A DNA stretch of 28,776 nt from assembly GCA_023428645.1 (NCBI GenBank), contig JAEYXD010000035.1, positions 1-28,776 of the forward strand. The letters run 5' to 3'. The notes under the pieces are model-generated. The model saw only the letters and a list, made by a program, of their open reading frames with translations, was not told the DNA's origin and searched no databases. The DNA is from Pseudomonadota bacterium. Lineage in GTDB: Bacteria > Pseudomonadota > Gammaproteobacteria > Steroidobacterales > Steroidobacteraceae. A program made the position numbers and the translations under genes. Positions 9,799-18,224 of the stretch are shown here, piece by piece (position 1 is the stretch's first letter; each line of letters opens with the position of its first letter).

Positions 9799-10455
9799 TC
9801 ACGCCCAGCTGCTGCGCTTCGGCCGCGACTTGATGATGGCGCCGATGATGAGCCCGACGATCACGAGCGCGCCGCCGAACAGAAAGAATCGCAGCGTCTC
9901 GCTGCGCTCGAGCCGCTGCACGCGGGCCGTGAGATCCGTCGCGCGCGTCTGCAGTTCCGCGTTCTCGGCCTTCAGCACCTTGTTCTCTTCGTACTGCGCG
10001 ATCGACGTCGCCGAAACCCTGCGAATCTCGGCGAGCTCTTGCTGGAGCTGCTTCGTTTGTTTCTCGAGCTCCGCATTGCGCGATTCGGCGCTGGTGCGCG
10101 CGCCGCGCGTTTCCTGGAAGTTCGACCGTAGCGATTTGATCTCGGCTTCCAACGCCTCGATGCGGCGGTTCGCGGCCGTCAGCCGATCGCGCGCGATCGG
10201 CTCGCTCGTCAGGTATTGCGTGGGGACCCAACCTTCGGTGCCGTTCTGCGTGCGCACCTGCGTGAATCCCGCGGCGTTGTCCTCGCCGAGCACTTCGAGC
10301 GCCGTTCCTGCCGGCAGCGCTGCATGCAGAATGCGATGGCCTGTCGAGGGGCCGCGTCGCATCGGCACCGTGAGCGCATCCGATATGTACATCGTCGCGG
10401 CTTCGACGGGGGCGACGATCGACAGGGCCAACAGCAGAATCACGGCTTTGTGCAT
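9799..10455 (-). CDS. SH3-domain protein with C-terminal membrane anchor (TIGR04211/YgiM type)
   Basis: A 218-residue protein with a signal peptide (MHKAVILLLALSIVAPVEA). A bacterial SH3b domain follows (about 21-85: YISDALTVPMRRGPSTGHRI, ending GTEGWVPTQYL). Next comes a coiled coil of about 90 residues rich in Glu, Gln, Lys and Leu, then a single membrane helix (FFLFGGALVIVGLIIGAII) and a basic tail. This order matches the SH3-and-anchor family that includes E. coli YgiM. Family function is poorly defined; the SH3b domain suggests binding to peptidoglycan or envelope proteins. ATG 10455 was preferred because it starts directly at the signal peptide. ATG 10473 would add MREHLK. Confidence 0.88.
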   Translation of the reverse strand: MHKAVILLLALSIVAPVEAATMYISDALTVPMRRGPSTGHRILHAALPAGTALEVLGEDNAAGFTQVRTQNGTEGWVPTQYLTSEPIARDRLTAANRRIEALEAEIKSLRSNFQETRGARTSAESRNAELEKQTKQLQQELAEIRRVSATSIAQYEENKVLKAENAELQTRATDLTARVQRLERSETLRFFLFGGALVIVGLIIGAIIKSRPKRSSWA

Positions 10456-10639
10456 CTTCAAGTGTTCTCTCATCCGGTGAACAGAAGTCGCCGGTCAGCG
10501 ACGAGCGCGGACAGCGCAAATACGTTCACGTCGCGCACGGGCAACGCTTCGGATGCGGACTATAACGAAGTTGCAAGCCGCTGGTATTCGTAGGATTTGC
10601 GAGTGTTTGCCATTGGCGACAGCGGCACACCCGGCGCGT

Positions 10640-10933
10640 TCACTGCTCCCAGGTCGTGGGCACTTTCGCCGCGCGCATCGCGGCATCCAGCTGCGTCACG
10701 AGCGACCGCGTGCGCGTCTCCGCGCGCAAGCTGCGCGCGATGGAATTCAGATAGGTGCTCAACGTCGCCGCATTCGGTCGGTGCGTGTCGAGCTCAGCGG
10801 CGGATTTGTCGATGAGTTCTTCGATGTCCGCGGCATCGCAGGCATCGCTGTCCCACGACTGCATGGCCGCTCGGACATTCGTCAGCGCCTCGCGAATGGC
10901 GCCCGCGTTCGCGGGATCGAGATGGCGGGACAT
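10640..10933 (-). CDS. Small cytoplasmic protein of unknown function
   Basis: A 97-residue protein that I do not recognise. It is soluble, mostly helical in appearance and acidic in the middle (DSDACDAADIEELIDKSAAE), with no signal or membrane segment. A GAGGG box 9 bases ahead supports the ATG at 10933. The longer GTG start at 10957 touches the T run of a terminator hairpin and is unlikely. Because that hairpin ends only about 24 bases upstream, the promoter must overlap it, or the gene depends on read-through from the redoxin gene. Confidence 0.65.
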   Translation of the reverse strand: MSRHLDPANAGAIREALTNVRAAMQSWDSDACDAADIEELIDKSAAELDTHRPNAATLSTYLNSIARSLRAETRTRSLVTQLDAAMRAAKVPTTWEQ

Positions 10934-10957
10934 GCTTCGGCCCTCGTGCGAAGACAC

Positions 10958-10987
10958 AAAAAGTGAAGCCCCGTGTGGCGGGGCTTC
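10958..10987 (-). terminator. Rho-independent terminator, leftward
   Basis: GAAGCCCC (10965-10972) pairs with GGGGCTTC (10980-10987). Read on the minus strand it is followed by ACTTTTT (10958-10964). It lies 166 bases downstream of the redoxin stop and just ahead of the small leftward gene. The stem and flank are nearly the same as the terminator at 18403-18437. Confidence 0.8.
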
Positions 10988-11153
10988 GTTGGAAGGGTCC
11001 TCGGTTTGCAGATCCGAGCGCAGTTCTCGCGATCCTGCCGACTCTCACCGCTCACTTTGAGGCCTTCCGCATCAAAAACGGTCGGCGCGAGGCGAGGGTT
11101 CCGGCACTGCCGCGTCCCTGCGTGCGAGTTTTCCGACAGACGATCTCTCGGGA

Positions 11154-11801
11154 TCAGTGGCCCATCTTCGAGTGATCCATCTCATGGTTCATGTGCGACA
11201 CCTGGCGGTTCGGGAAGTTGACTATGCAGCCCACGCCGTCGGCGTACGGAGTCTTCACCGGCTGGCCCGCAAGCGAGGCCTCGAGCGCATCGATGAGGTA
11301 ATGGTTCTGGGCCGGACGCTGCCGCTCGTATCCCACGCGATCGTCGATCGGACCGCGATAGATGAGCTTATGCGATTTAGGGTCGATGACGAACACCTCG
11401 GAAGTGCGCTGCACATGGAGCGCTTCGCCGATCTTCTGTTCCTTGCCGTCGACCAGGATCGGATACGGGTATTCGAATTCCTTGGCCTCGTGCGAAATCG
11501 TCGCTGCGTTGTCCTGCAGGTTCGAGTTCAGCAGCAAGAAACGCACGCCCTGCGGCGCGTACTTCTGGCTGATCTGCTTCAGGGTGATCATCTGATGGCG
11601 GACGATCGGGCAGCCGTTGCCCTGGATCATGACCACGATCGGCTTCGTGGCGCCCGGCTGGTACAGGGAATGCACCTTGCCGGTGTGATCGGTGAGCTTG
11701 AAGTCTGCGACGACCTCGCCCGGCATCGTCGCGTGAGCGGCGCTCATCAACAGCGATGCGGAGATTGCAACGAACGAACTCTTGAGCAATGTGCAATTCA
11801 T
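11154..11801 (-). CDS. Periplasmic redoxin-domain protein with His/Met-rich tail
   Basis: A 215-residue protein. A signal peptide is cleaved near AHA-T (residues 22-25). A thioredoxin-fold AhpC/TSA-like domain follows (about 27-180). The active-site region is GNGCPIVRH with a single cysteine (Cys64), where related proteins have two cysteines (CNHCP type). A second cysteine, Cys192, lies in GVGCIVNFP near the end. The tail (203-215) has four His and three Met, a pattern suited to binding copper. Mature Cys64 and Cys192 could form a disulfide. ATG 11801 has GAGG 8 bases upstream. Possible roles are thiol or peroxide chemistry, or metal handling; the substrate is unknown. Confidence 0.85.
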   Translation of the reverse strand: MNCTLLKSSFVAISASLLMSAAHATMPGEVVADFKLTDHTGKVHSLYQPGATKPIVVMIQGNGCPIVRHQMITLKQISQKYAPQGVRFLLLNSNLQDNAATISHEAKEFEYPYPILVDGKEQKIGEALHVQRTSEVFVIDPKSHKLIYRGPIDDRVGYERQRPAQNHYLIDALEASLAGQPVKTPYADGVGCIVNFPNRQVSHMNHEMDHSKMGH

Positions 11802-11822
11802 GGCGACCTCGATGCATTACAA

Positions 11823-11840
11823 CCGCGGGCCGACCCGCGG
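11823..11840. other. Hairpin in the redoxin 5' leader
   Basis: CCGCGGG (11823-11829) pairs with CCCGCGG (11834-11840) around CCGA, 21 bases upstream of the redoxin ATG. No following T run is seen on the minus strand. It might affect translation, or serve as an end signal for upstream transcripts. The rest of the 193-base gap to apt shows nothing recognisable. Confidence 0.35.
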
Positions 11841-11994
11841 GTACTGACTTGAATCCAGCGGCTACAGAATAGGCCCTGACCGCGTCGGTTCAAGCGCACA
11901 GTTCGTGGAAGTCTTTGGTTTTCGGAAAAGTTTTGTCTTCGCGCACCCCGGCGTTGACGAATTTCCGCTCTCCCGCGCGAACTGTCCCGCGCGA

Positions 11995-12498
11995 TCAGTA
12001 CTCGATGACCGATAGCACGCGCTGTTGTTCCCAGCGGAAATCCGCAACGATCTTCAAGTCGATGAGTACCAGGAGCCGCGCGATCTCGTAGCCGGCGTCG
12101 ATGCAGAGGCTCGCGCCCGCCTGCATGGTTCCGCCAGTCGCGAGCACGTCGTCGACGAGCACGAGGCGTCCCGTACCGGTTTGCATTTCCAGAACGCCCG
12201 TTCCGTATTCCAGATCATATGGAACGCTGACGACCGGCGGCGGCAGCTTGCCTTGCTTGCGAATGGGCGTGAAACCCTTGCCGAGGCGGTGCGCGAGGCC
12301 CGCGGCGAGAATGAAGCCGCGCGATTCGATACCTGCGATGGCATCCACATCGCGCCATTGATCCTGCGTGAGCAGGCGCGCTAGCGCATCGATCGTGGTA
12401 TCGAAGTGCTCGCGCAGCAGCGGCATGATGTCGCGAAATAGAATGCCCGGCTTGGGGAAATTCGGCACGTCGCGAACGTAATTGCGCAGGTCGGTCAT
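11995..12498 (-). CDS. apt: Adenine phosphoribosyltransferase
   Basis: A 167-residue protein. It makes AMP from adenine and PRPP in purine salvage in the cytoplasm. The phosphoribosyltransferase signature LVLVDDVLATGGT (about 112-124) is intact. The early FPKPGILFRDIMPLL and IAGIESRGFILAAGLA segments and the KLP/EYG segment (KQGKLPPPVVSVPYDLEYG) are typical of Apt. Length is slightly short of the usual 170-180 residues, with the C-terminus ending SVIEY. ATG 12498 opens at the conserved N-terminal helix. It is divergent from the WYL regulator. Confidence 0.96.
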   Translation of the reverse strand: MTDLRNYVRDVPNFPKPGILFRDIMPLLREHFDTTIDALARLLTQDQWRDVDAIAGIESRGFILAAGLAHRLGKGFTPIRKQGKLPPPVVSVPYDLEYGTGVLEMQTGTGRLVLVDDVLATGGTMQAGASLCIDAGYEIARLLVLIDLKIVADFRWEQQRVLSVIEY

Positions 12499-12647
12499 GA
12501 GCTTTCGTCACGGATCTAGCGGGGCTCGAAGCATACCGCGTGCCTGCCGCGCGGAACCTCCGTCCTCGGCCAGATTGCGCGCTGCGGCGAAGTGCGCCGC
12601 GGTACCATGTCACCCGGTGTCAGGTTAAGGGATTTCGACGGACCTCG

Positions 12648-13610
12648 ATGCGCGCTGAACGACTCATCTCCATTCTCATGGCCCTGCATCGCGGACGCGC
12701 GATGACCGCGGGCGAACTGGCGTCGCGCCTCAGCGTCTCGGTGCGCACGATCTTTCGCGATATCGACGCGCTCTCGGCCATGGGCGTGCCGGTGTATACG
12801 GAGCTCGGTCGCGGCGGCGGCATACGGCTCGTCGAGGGATACAGCTCCGATCTCACGGGATTGTCTTCGGGCGAGGCCGAAGCCCTCGCGCTCGTCGCGA
12901 GCCCGGCGTCCATCGGTGTGCAGGCGCTGGCGACGCCAACGCGCACCGCGCTCGACAAACTCGTCGCGGCGGTGCCCTCGATGCATCAATTGCGCGCGCA
13001 GCATGCGCGCGGCCGCCTGCTGTTCGATACGAAGCCTTGGTTCCGCTCGCTCGCGAACTCGCCCTATCTGGATTCGCTCCGAACCTGCATCTGGAAGGAT
13101 CAGTGCGTCGACATGCGCTACGAGCGCAGCGACGGACAAGTTCGCGACTATCGGCTCGAGCCCTACGCGCTCGTCGTCAAGGTCGACACCTGGTACGTGA
13201 TCGGCAAGGTGAAGCGTGAAATGCGCGTGTTTCGCATGTCGCGCGTGCAGTCGGTGCAGGAAGGCACGGAAACGTTCACGCGCGACCCGGATTTCGATCT
13301 GCACAAGTACTGGCACACGTGGTGCGAGAAGTTCGAGAAGAATCCGCCGAGTACGTTTCCCGTGGACATCTCGATCACGCCGCGCGGCCGGCAATTCCTG
13401 CTCGACTGCTACGGCAACTGGTTCCGCAAGCAGCTCGAGCCGCTCGGCGACAAGTTTCGGCGTGCCGAGGTCACCCTCGAGCTCGAACGAGAGGACCTGG
13501 CGTTGCGCATCCTCTTCAGCCTCGGCGGCGAGGCTGAGATCCTGAAGCCGCGCCCGCTGCGGCGGAAATTGCACGTCCTCGCGCAGCAGGTGGTCGAGGC
13601 GACGGCGTGA
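12648..13610 (+). CDS. YafY-type transcriptional regulator, HTH_11 plus WYL domain
   Basis: A 320-residue protein. The N-terminal winged helix is RAERLISILMALHRGRAMTA, then LASRLSVSVRTIFRDIDALS, with the wing GVPVYTELGRGGGIRLVEGY. A WYL domain spans about 130-215 and includes RLEPYALVVKVDTWYVIGKV, with the C-terminal WCX extension after it. Such proteins sense small ligands or nucleic acids through the WYL domain and usually repress nearby genes. The target here is not obvious; apt is divergent and the TonB receptor is convergent. ATG 12648 was chosen because the family core starts right there; a longer frame begins at 12540. The gap to the convergent receptor stop is only 6 bases. Confidence 0.93.
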   Translation: MRAERLISILMALHRGRAMTAGELASRLSVSVRTIFRDIDALSAMGVPVYTELGRGGGIRLVEGYSSDLTGLSSGEAEALALVASPASIGVQALATPTRTALDKLVAAVPSMHQLRAQHARGRLLFDTKPWFRSLANSPYLDSLRTCIWKDQCVDMRYERSDGQVRDYRLEPYALVVKVDTWYVIGKVKREMRVFRMSRVQSVQEGTETFTRDPDFDLHKYWHTWCEKFEKNPPSTFPVDISITPRGRQFLLDCYGNWFRKQLEPLGDKFRRAEVTLELEREDLALRILFSLGGEAEILKPRPLRRKLHVLAQQVVEATA

Positions 13611-13616
13611 GCGACG

Positions 13617-16196
13617 TCAGAACTGCGCCGCAAGCCGCAAATAGTAGAAGCCGCCGTTGAACCCATACGGAGATGTCAACGCGTATTTCACGCCCAGGAA
13701 CTGCAGCGTCGGATCCTGCTCCTCGCCAGGAAACTCGTCGAAGATGTTCTCCGCGCCGACCGTCACGGAATAGCGCTCGGCGAACGTCAACCGCGCCTCG
13801 ACATCGACGAGCACCGTATCGCCATACGAATACCGGTCCGAGGCGTCGCCGGGACTGAACAAACCGCCGGTCGTCTGCCAACCATCGTAGTAGTTGAATC
13901 GCACCAGACCGCCGAACATCCCCGGGCTCGAATAATCGAACGTGAGCAGCGCTCTGTTCTCGGGAAGCTGATGCTCGAGGTCGAAGACGCGCGATGCGTT
14001 GATCGTCTCCGAGCGCACGCTCGTGACTTTCTGCGTGTTGTAGTTGAAACGAAAGTCGACGAACAGATCGCCCGCGCCGACGTCGAATCCCGACGTCAGC
14101 GCAAGGTCGATACCATCGACCTCGGAGTCGAAGCCGTTCACGAAGAAGTTCGCGTTACTGTTGGCGAGCAGGGTTGCGTCCGGAATGCCCGCCGCCACGA
14201 GCTTCGCGATCTGCATCGGCCCGAGCGTATTGTTCAGCAGGCCGAGCCGGTCATCGATCTCGATGTGATAGTAGTCGAGCGTGAGGCTCGTTCTTTCCGT
14301 CGCCTTCCACACCCACCCCGCGGTGTAGCTCGTCGACTTCTCCGGCTCCAGCGGGGCCGCGCCAAGCGCCACGGAGATCGGATGCGTCACAGGATACGTG
14401 CCGTTCGGAATGAGCGCCCCGCCGGGCGAGGCGGTCGTCGTGATGTTCAGCGTGTGCACCTGACCCGGCGTCGGCGCCCGGAATCCTGTGGTCACCGTTG
14501 CACGGATCGCAAACGCATCGGTGACTTCGAAGCGGCCTGACACCTTCCAGTCGAACGTATCGCCGAACTCGTCGTAATCCTCGTAGCGAGCGGCGATGGC
14601 ACCCGACAAGCGCTCGGTCAAATCGGTTTCGAGATCGACGTACGCACCCCAGCTATCGCTTTTGAAGTCGCCGGCCGATTCCACGGGAAAGCCTTGGAAG
14701 CCGTCGGAACCCACTCCGAACACTTCGGCGGTCGGGCCTGCTTGCAGCGACGCAAGATCGCCGGCGCCGATCTTGTACGTCTCGTTACGATATTCGGCGC
14801 CGAACGCGAGATTGAGCGGCGAACCCGTGAACGTCTTCACGAAGTCCACGTTCACGCCACTCTCCTCTTGGGTCAGCGAGCCCGGCTTGAACGTCAACGG
14901 CGACAAGCGCCCGAGGCTCGGGTTGATCGTGTCGCTGACCTCATAGTCCACCGCGCTCTCGCCATAGCGCACGCGCGCATCCCAGCTCAACTGTTCCGAC
15001 AGGTTGCCTCGCAAGCCGATGACCGTGCCGAGATCGGTCATATCGGCACCGAAATCCGGGTTGTAGCCGCCAGGAAACTGCGTGTAGATCGGATTGAGCA
15101 GTAAGAACCCGCTCGGGCTCGCCGCCGAGGCGACGAGATAATCCGCTGGATTCAGGCCTCGCGCGGTGATGCTGCTCACGAGCGTCGCCGGGGCATGGTC
15201 CGCGACGAAATCGCCGTTCGCGTCCCGCTGCAATGTCGCGCGCGCCGCGACGCCGGCGGCGGGCGGCAGCACTGGCGTGCGATAGAAGAAATCCGAGACC
15301 GTCTTGTTGTCCATATAGCTGGCGTAGCCGTAGAGCGCGACACGATCGCTCACGTCGAGGCCTGCATTGACGAGGAACTTCCAGGCCTCGACGTCGGGAT
15401 CGCCCCAACGCTGCCCGAAGCCCTCGAGCGGCACGACCCCCGGACCGGTGAACGCCGCGACCTCGGCCGCGGCACCTTGAGGCACGCCGCGCCAGGTGAT
15501 ATCGGCCGAGGAATATTCTCCGGTGACGTTCACGAAACCATTCTCGGTGAGCGGGAAGCCGGCGTTCGCGCTGAACGACAAGCGCTCGCCGTCGCCCTCG
15601 TAGTACTCGCCGTACTGGGTCGACACGGACGCGCCGTCATTGCTCTGTTTGAGGATCACGTTGACGACACCGGCAATGGCGTCGGAGCCGTATTGCGCCG
15701 ATGCGCCGTCCCGCAGGATTTCCACACGATCGATCGCCGCGGCCGGAAACGCGGCCCAGTCGACGGCTTGGGCACCTTGATTGACCGTACCCAGCGGAGC
15801 GAGCTGCAAGTTCACCAGCGCGGAGCGATGCCGGCGCGCGCCGTTCATCAGCACGAGCGTATGGTCGGGGGAAAGATTACGCAGGGAGACGGGGCGAATC
15901 AGCGACGTGCCGTCCGCGATCGGAAAGCGCTGTGTATTGAGCGCCGGACTCACTCGCGTCAGCGAGTCCGTCAGATCGAATGTCGCCTGCCGGCCGATGG
16001 CCTCGCCGCCGACGATGTCGACGGGGGACAGCGTCTCGGTCGGAGACTGACCGGTTCGGCGGGTACCGGTGACGACGACTTCTTCGACCGTCGCCTTCTC
16101 GACGACTTCAGCCGGCAGCGCGAGGCATGGAGCGAGCAGCGCGCTGGACGCCGACGCCAGCAACAGCGACGACCTGCATCCCGGAATGGCCTTCAT
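13617..16196 (-). CDS. TonB-dependent outer-membrane receptor
   Basis: An 859-residue protein. It has a signal peptide (MKAIPGCRSSLLLASASSAL and on to about residue 28). A TonB-box-like VEEVVVTGTRR lies at about 37-47. A plug domain to about 185 includes VSLRNLSPDHTLVLMNGARR and the conserved IDRVEILRDGASAQYGSDAIAGVVN. A 22-strand barrel follows and ends LRLAAQF with the terminal aromatic residue used by outer-membrane insertion. The ribosome binding site AAGGAG sits 6 bases before the ATG. It takes up an unknown ligand with TonB energy. The GH13 enzyme immediately upstream on the same strand suggests, without proof, a glucan or oligosaccharide substrate. No TonB/ExbBD genes are nearby. Confidence 0.95.
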   Translation of the reverse strand: MKAIPGCRSSLLLASASSALLAPCLALPAEVVEKATVEEVVVTGTRRTGQSPTETLSPVDIVGGEAIGRQATFDLTDSLTRVSPALNTQRFPIADGTSLIRPVSLRNLSPDHTLVLMNGARRHRSALVNLQLAPLGTVNQGAQAVDWAAFPAAAIDRVEILRDGASAQYGSDAIAGVVNVILKQSNDGASVSTQYGEYYEGDGERLSFSANAGFPLTENGFVNVTGEYSSADITWRGVPQGAAAEVAAFTGPGVVPLEGFGQRWGDPDVEAWKFLVNAGLDVSDRVALYGYASYMDNKTVSDFFYRTPVLPPAAGVAARATLQRDANGDFVADHAPATLVSSITARGLNPADYLVASAASPSGFLLLNPIYTQFPGGYNPDFGADMTDLGTVIGLRGNLSEQLSWDARVRYGESAVDYEVSDTINPSLGRLSPLTFKPGSLTQEESGVNVDFVKTFTGSPLNLAFGAEYRNETYKIGAGDLASLQAGPTAEVFGVGSDGFQGFPVESAGDFKSDSWGAYVDLETDLTERLSGAIAARYEDYDEFGDTFDWKVSGRFEVTDAFAIRATVTTGFRAPTPGQVHTLNITTTASPGGALIPNGTYPVTHPISVALGAAPLEPEKSTSYTAGWVWKATERTSLTLDYYHIEIDDRLGLLNNTLGPMQIAKLVAAGIPDATLLANSNANFFVNGFDSEVDGIDLALTSGFDVGAGDLFVDFRFNYNTQKVTSVRSETINASRVFDLEHQLPENRALLTFDYSSPGMFGGLVRFNYYDGWQTTGGLFSPGDASDRYSYGDTVLVDVEARLTFAERYSVTVGAENIFDEFPGEEQDPTLQFLGVKYALTSPYGFNGGFYYLRLAAQF

Positions 16197-16456
16197 CGCG
16201 TTCTCCTTGCTTCTGGTTTGGGCTCAACCCTTTTTCCTGGCTTTGCACTGCTTGGATGAAGATCCGCGCAAGATGCCAGTCTTGCAGCAGCGGAAAGCCG
16301 AACCAGTGTCCCTCCCGTTAACAAGTCAACGCAATTGCGGTAATCACTCGTGACGGAATAGCCGCGCGACGGTTACGCCGAGCTCGACCCCCTGCATTGC
16401 GCTGCGATCGGGTCGAAGCGTACGACGCGCAGCTGGCGACGCGCGAATGACTCCGT

Positions 16457-18109
16457 TCAGTGTTCGTGACGAAGCGCGTAGTTCAACCCGCCGACGCGGT
16501 ACCAGCGATAGCCGTATTCCGGCAAGGAAATGCGATGCCGGCCGTCGGGCCCTGCGCGGCTGTCGTCCGTGCCGAGCACGTCGACGAGCCTGCTGCCCTC
16601 CTCCCCCGAGACGCGAAAGCACGCTTCGTGCGGATGCGCGTCGAAGTTGTGAAGCACGAGCACGCGCCGCGCACGCCAGGTGTAGCAGATCCCGAGCACA
16701 TGCGCGGAGCCGGTCTGCACGAGTTCCCAATCGCCGCAACCGATCTCGCGGCACTCGCGCCGCGCGCGAATCAGGCGCGTCATCCAGTTCAGGAGCGAGC
16801 CAGGATCGCGACGCTGATCATCGACGTTCACTTGCCGATATCCGAAAGGGCCCTTGCGAATGACGGGATGCACGAGCCGGCGGGCGCTGGAAAATCCGGC
16901 GTTGCGCTCGTTCGCCCATTGCATCGGCGTTCGAACCGCATCGCGCTCCCGCAAGTCGAGATTCTCACCCATGCCGATCTCATCGCCGTAGCGGATCACT
17001 GGCGTGCCCGGCAACGAGAACATCACGCTGTTCGCGAGCTCGACATGCCGTCGATCGCCGAGCATCGACGCGAGGCGGCGGCGAATGCCTCGCTCGTACA
17101 GCTGCATGTTCGGATCCGCACCGAAGCGCGCGAACACCGCCGCGCGTTGCGCTGGTTGCAGACGGTCGATGTCGAGCTCATCGTGGTTGCGCAGAAAATT
17201 GGCCCATTGCGCGGTTGCGGGGATGTCCTGCGTTTGCCGCAGCGCGTCTTGCAGCGGCCGCGTGTCCGCCGTCGCGAGGGCATGGAACAGGTGCTGGTTC
17301 ACATAGAAGTTGAACATCATGTGGATGCCGTCGCCTTCGTCACCGAAGTACTGCCGGTTCTTTTCCGGAAGCACGTTCGCCTCCCCGAGCAGGATGGCAT
17401 CCGCGGTTCGCCACTGCAGGTACCGGCGCATTTCGCCGAGGTATTCGAAGCGCAGCTTCGGGCCACGCCGCGACAGCGGCGAGCGCTCGAGGATGAACGG
17501 CACCGCATCGACGCGAAAGCCGTCCACTCCGAGTTGCAGCCAATAGCCCATGACGCGGCGAATCTCCTCGCGCACGGCCGGATTGTCCATGTTGAGGTCC
17601 GGCTGAAAATCGTAGAACCGATGGTGGTAGTACTCGCGCGAGACGCGGTCGCGCGTCCAGACGGCCTTCTGCACGCCCGGAAACACCATGCCCTTGTTCC
17701 AGCCAGGCGGGCGCGACTTGGACCAGATGTACCAATCGCGATAAGGGGAAGCCTTGTCCCGGCGCGCCGCCTTGAACCATGGGTGCTGGTCAGAGGTGTG
17801 ATTCACGACCAGGTCCAGAATGACCCGCATGCCGCGATTCTTCGCTTGTTGAACGAAGGCGACGAAGTCCCCGCTCGACCCGTGCCGCCGATCGACGCCG
17901 TAGTAATCCACGATGTCGTAACCGTTGTCGCGATTGGGCGAGGGCTGGAAGGGCGCGAGCCAGATGACGCCGACGCCGAGCGCATCCAGATAATCGAGCC
18001 GGGAAATCAAGCCGGCGAAATCGCCCACGCCATCGCCGTTGCCGTCCATGAACGTTTCGAGATCGAGACTGTAGACGACGTCGTTCTTGTACCAGAGGTC
18101 TTCGATCAC
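16457..18109 (-). CDS. GH13 alpha-amylase family enzyme, trehalose synthase (TreS)-like
   Basis: A 550-residue enzyme. It starts at GTG 18109, where GGAGG is spaced 8 bases away; an upstream in-frame start at 18160 would add 17 unconserved residues. Residues 4-60 (DLWYKNDVVYSLDLETFMDG, then NGDGVGDFAGLISRLDYLDA) match the TreS N-terminus. Catalytic residues are Asp201 in GVDGFRVDAVP (nucleophile), Glu243 in ILLGEAN (acid/base) and Asp310 in FLRNHDELD. VVNHTSDQHPWF and TPVIRYGDEIGMG are also conserved. The family interconverts maltose and trehalose or transfers glucosyl units. The maltokinase fusion seen in some TreS proteins is absent. There is no signal peptide, so it is probably cytoplasmic. 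The TonB receptor lies downstream on the same strand after 260 bases. Confidence 0.9.
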   Translation of the reverse strand: MIEDLWYKNDVVYSLDLETFMDGNGDGVGDFAGLISRLDYLDALGVGVIWLAPFQPSPNRDNGYDIVDYYGVDRRHGSSGDFVAFVQQAKNRGMRVILDLVVNHTSDQHPWFKAARRDKASPYRDWYIWSKSRPPGWNKGMVFPGVQKAVWTRDRVSREYYHHRFYDFQPDLNMDNPAVREEIRRVMGYWLQLGVDGFRVDAVPFILERSPLSRRGPKLRFEYLGEMRRYLQWRTADAILLGEANVLPEKNRQYFGDEGDGIHMMFNFYVNQHLFHALATADTRPLQDALRQTQDIPATAQWANFLRNHDELDIDRLQPAQRAAVFARFGADPNMQLYERGIRRRLASMLGDRRHVELANSVMFSLPGTPVIRYGDEIGMGENLDLRERDAVRTPMQWANERNAGFSSARRLVHPVIRKGPFGYRQVNVDDQRRDPGSLLNWMTRLIRARRECREIGCGDWELVQTGSAHVLGICYTWRARRVLVLHNFDAHPHEACFRVSGEEGSRLVDVLGTDDSRAGPDGRHRISLPEYGYRWYRVGGLNYALRHEH

Positions 18110-18224
18110 GAGACGGCCTCCGCCAACTGCCCTGCACGAGCAGCTGGAACTCGCGCGCATCGCGTCGGTTCCTCGCCGACGAGCCCCGCATGCGGCACGG
18201 AAAAAAAATTGGAGGGATCGGAAC

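Noticed and set aside
9731..11856. Short direct repeat ACTTGAATCC near 9731 and 11847
   Set aside because: Only 10 bases long, with no shared flanks, structure or position relative to genes. Likely chance.
11862..12047. 61-residue minus-strand frame between redoxin and apt
   Set aside because: It overlaps the end of apt and has no ribosome binding site, domain or signal.
15195..16259. 354-residue plus-strand frame opposite the TonB receptor plug
   Set aside because: The plug and signal peptide are clear on the minus strand. The plus frame has shadow-like composition.
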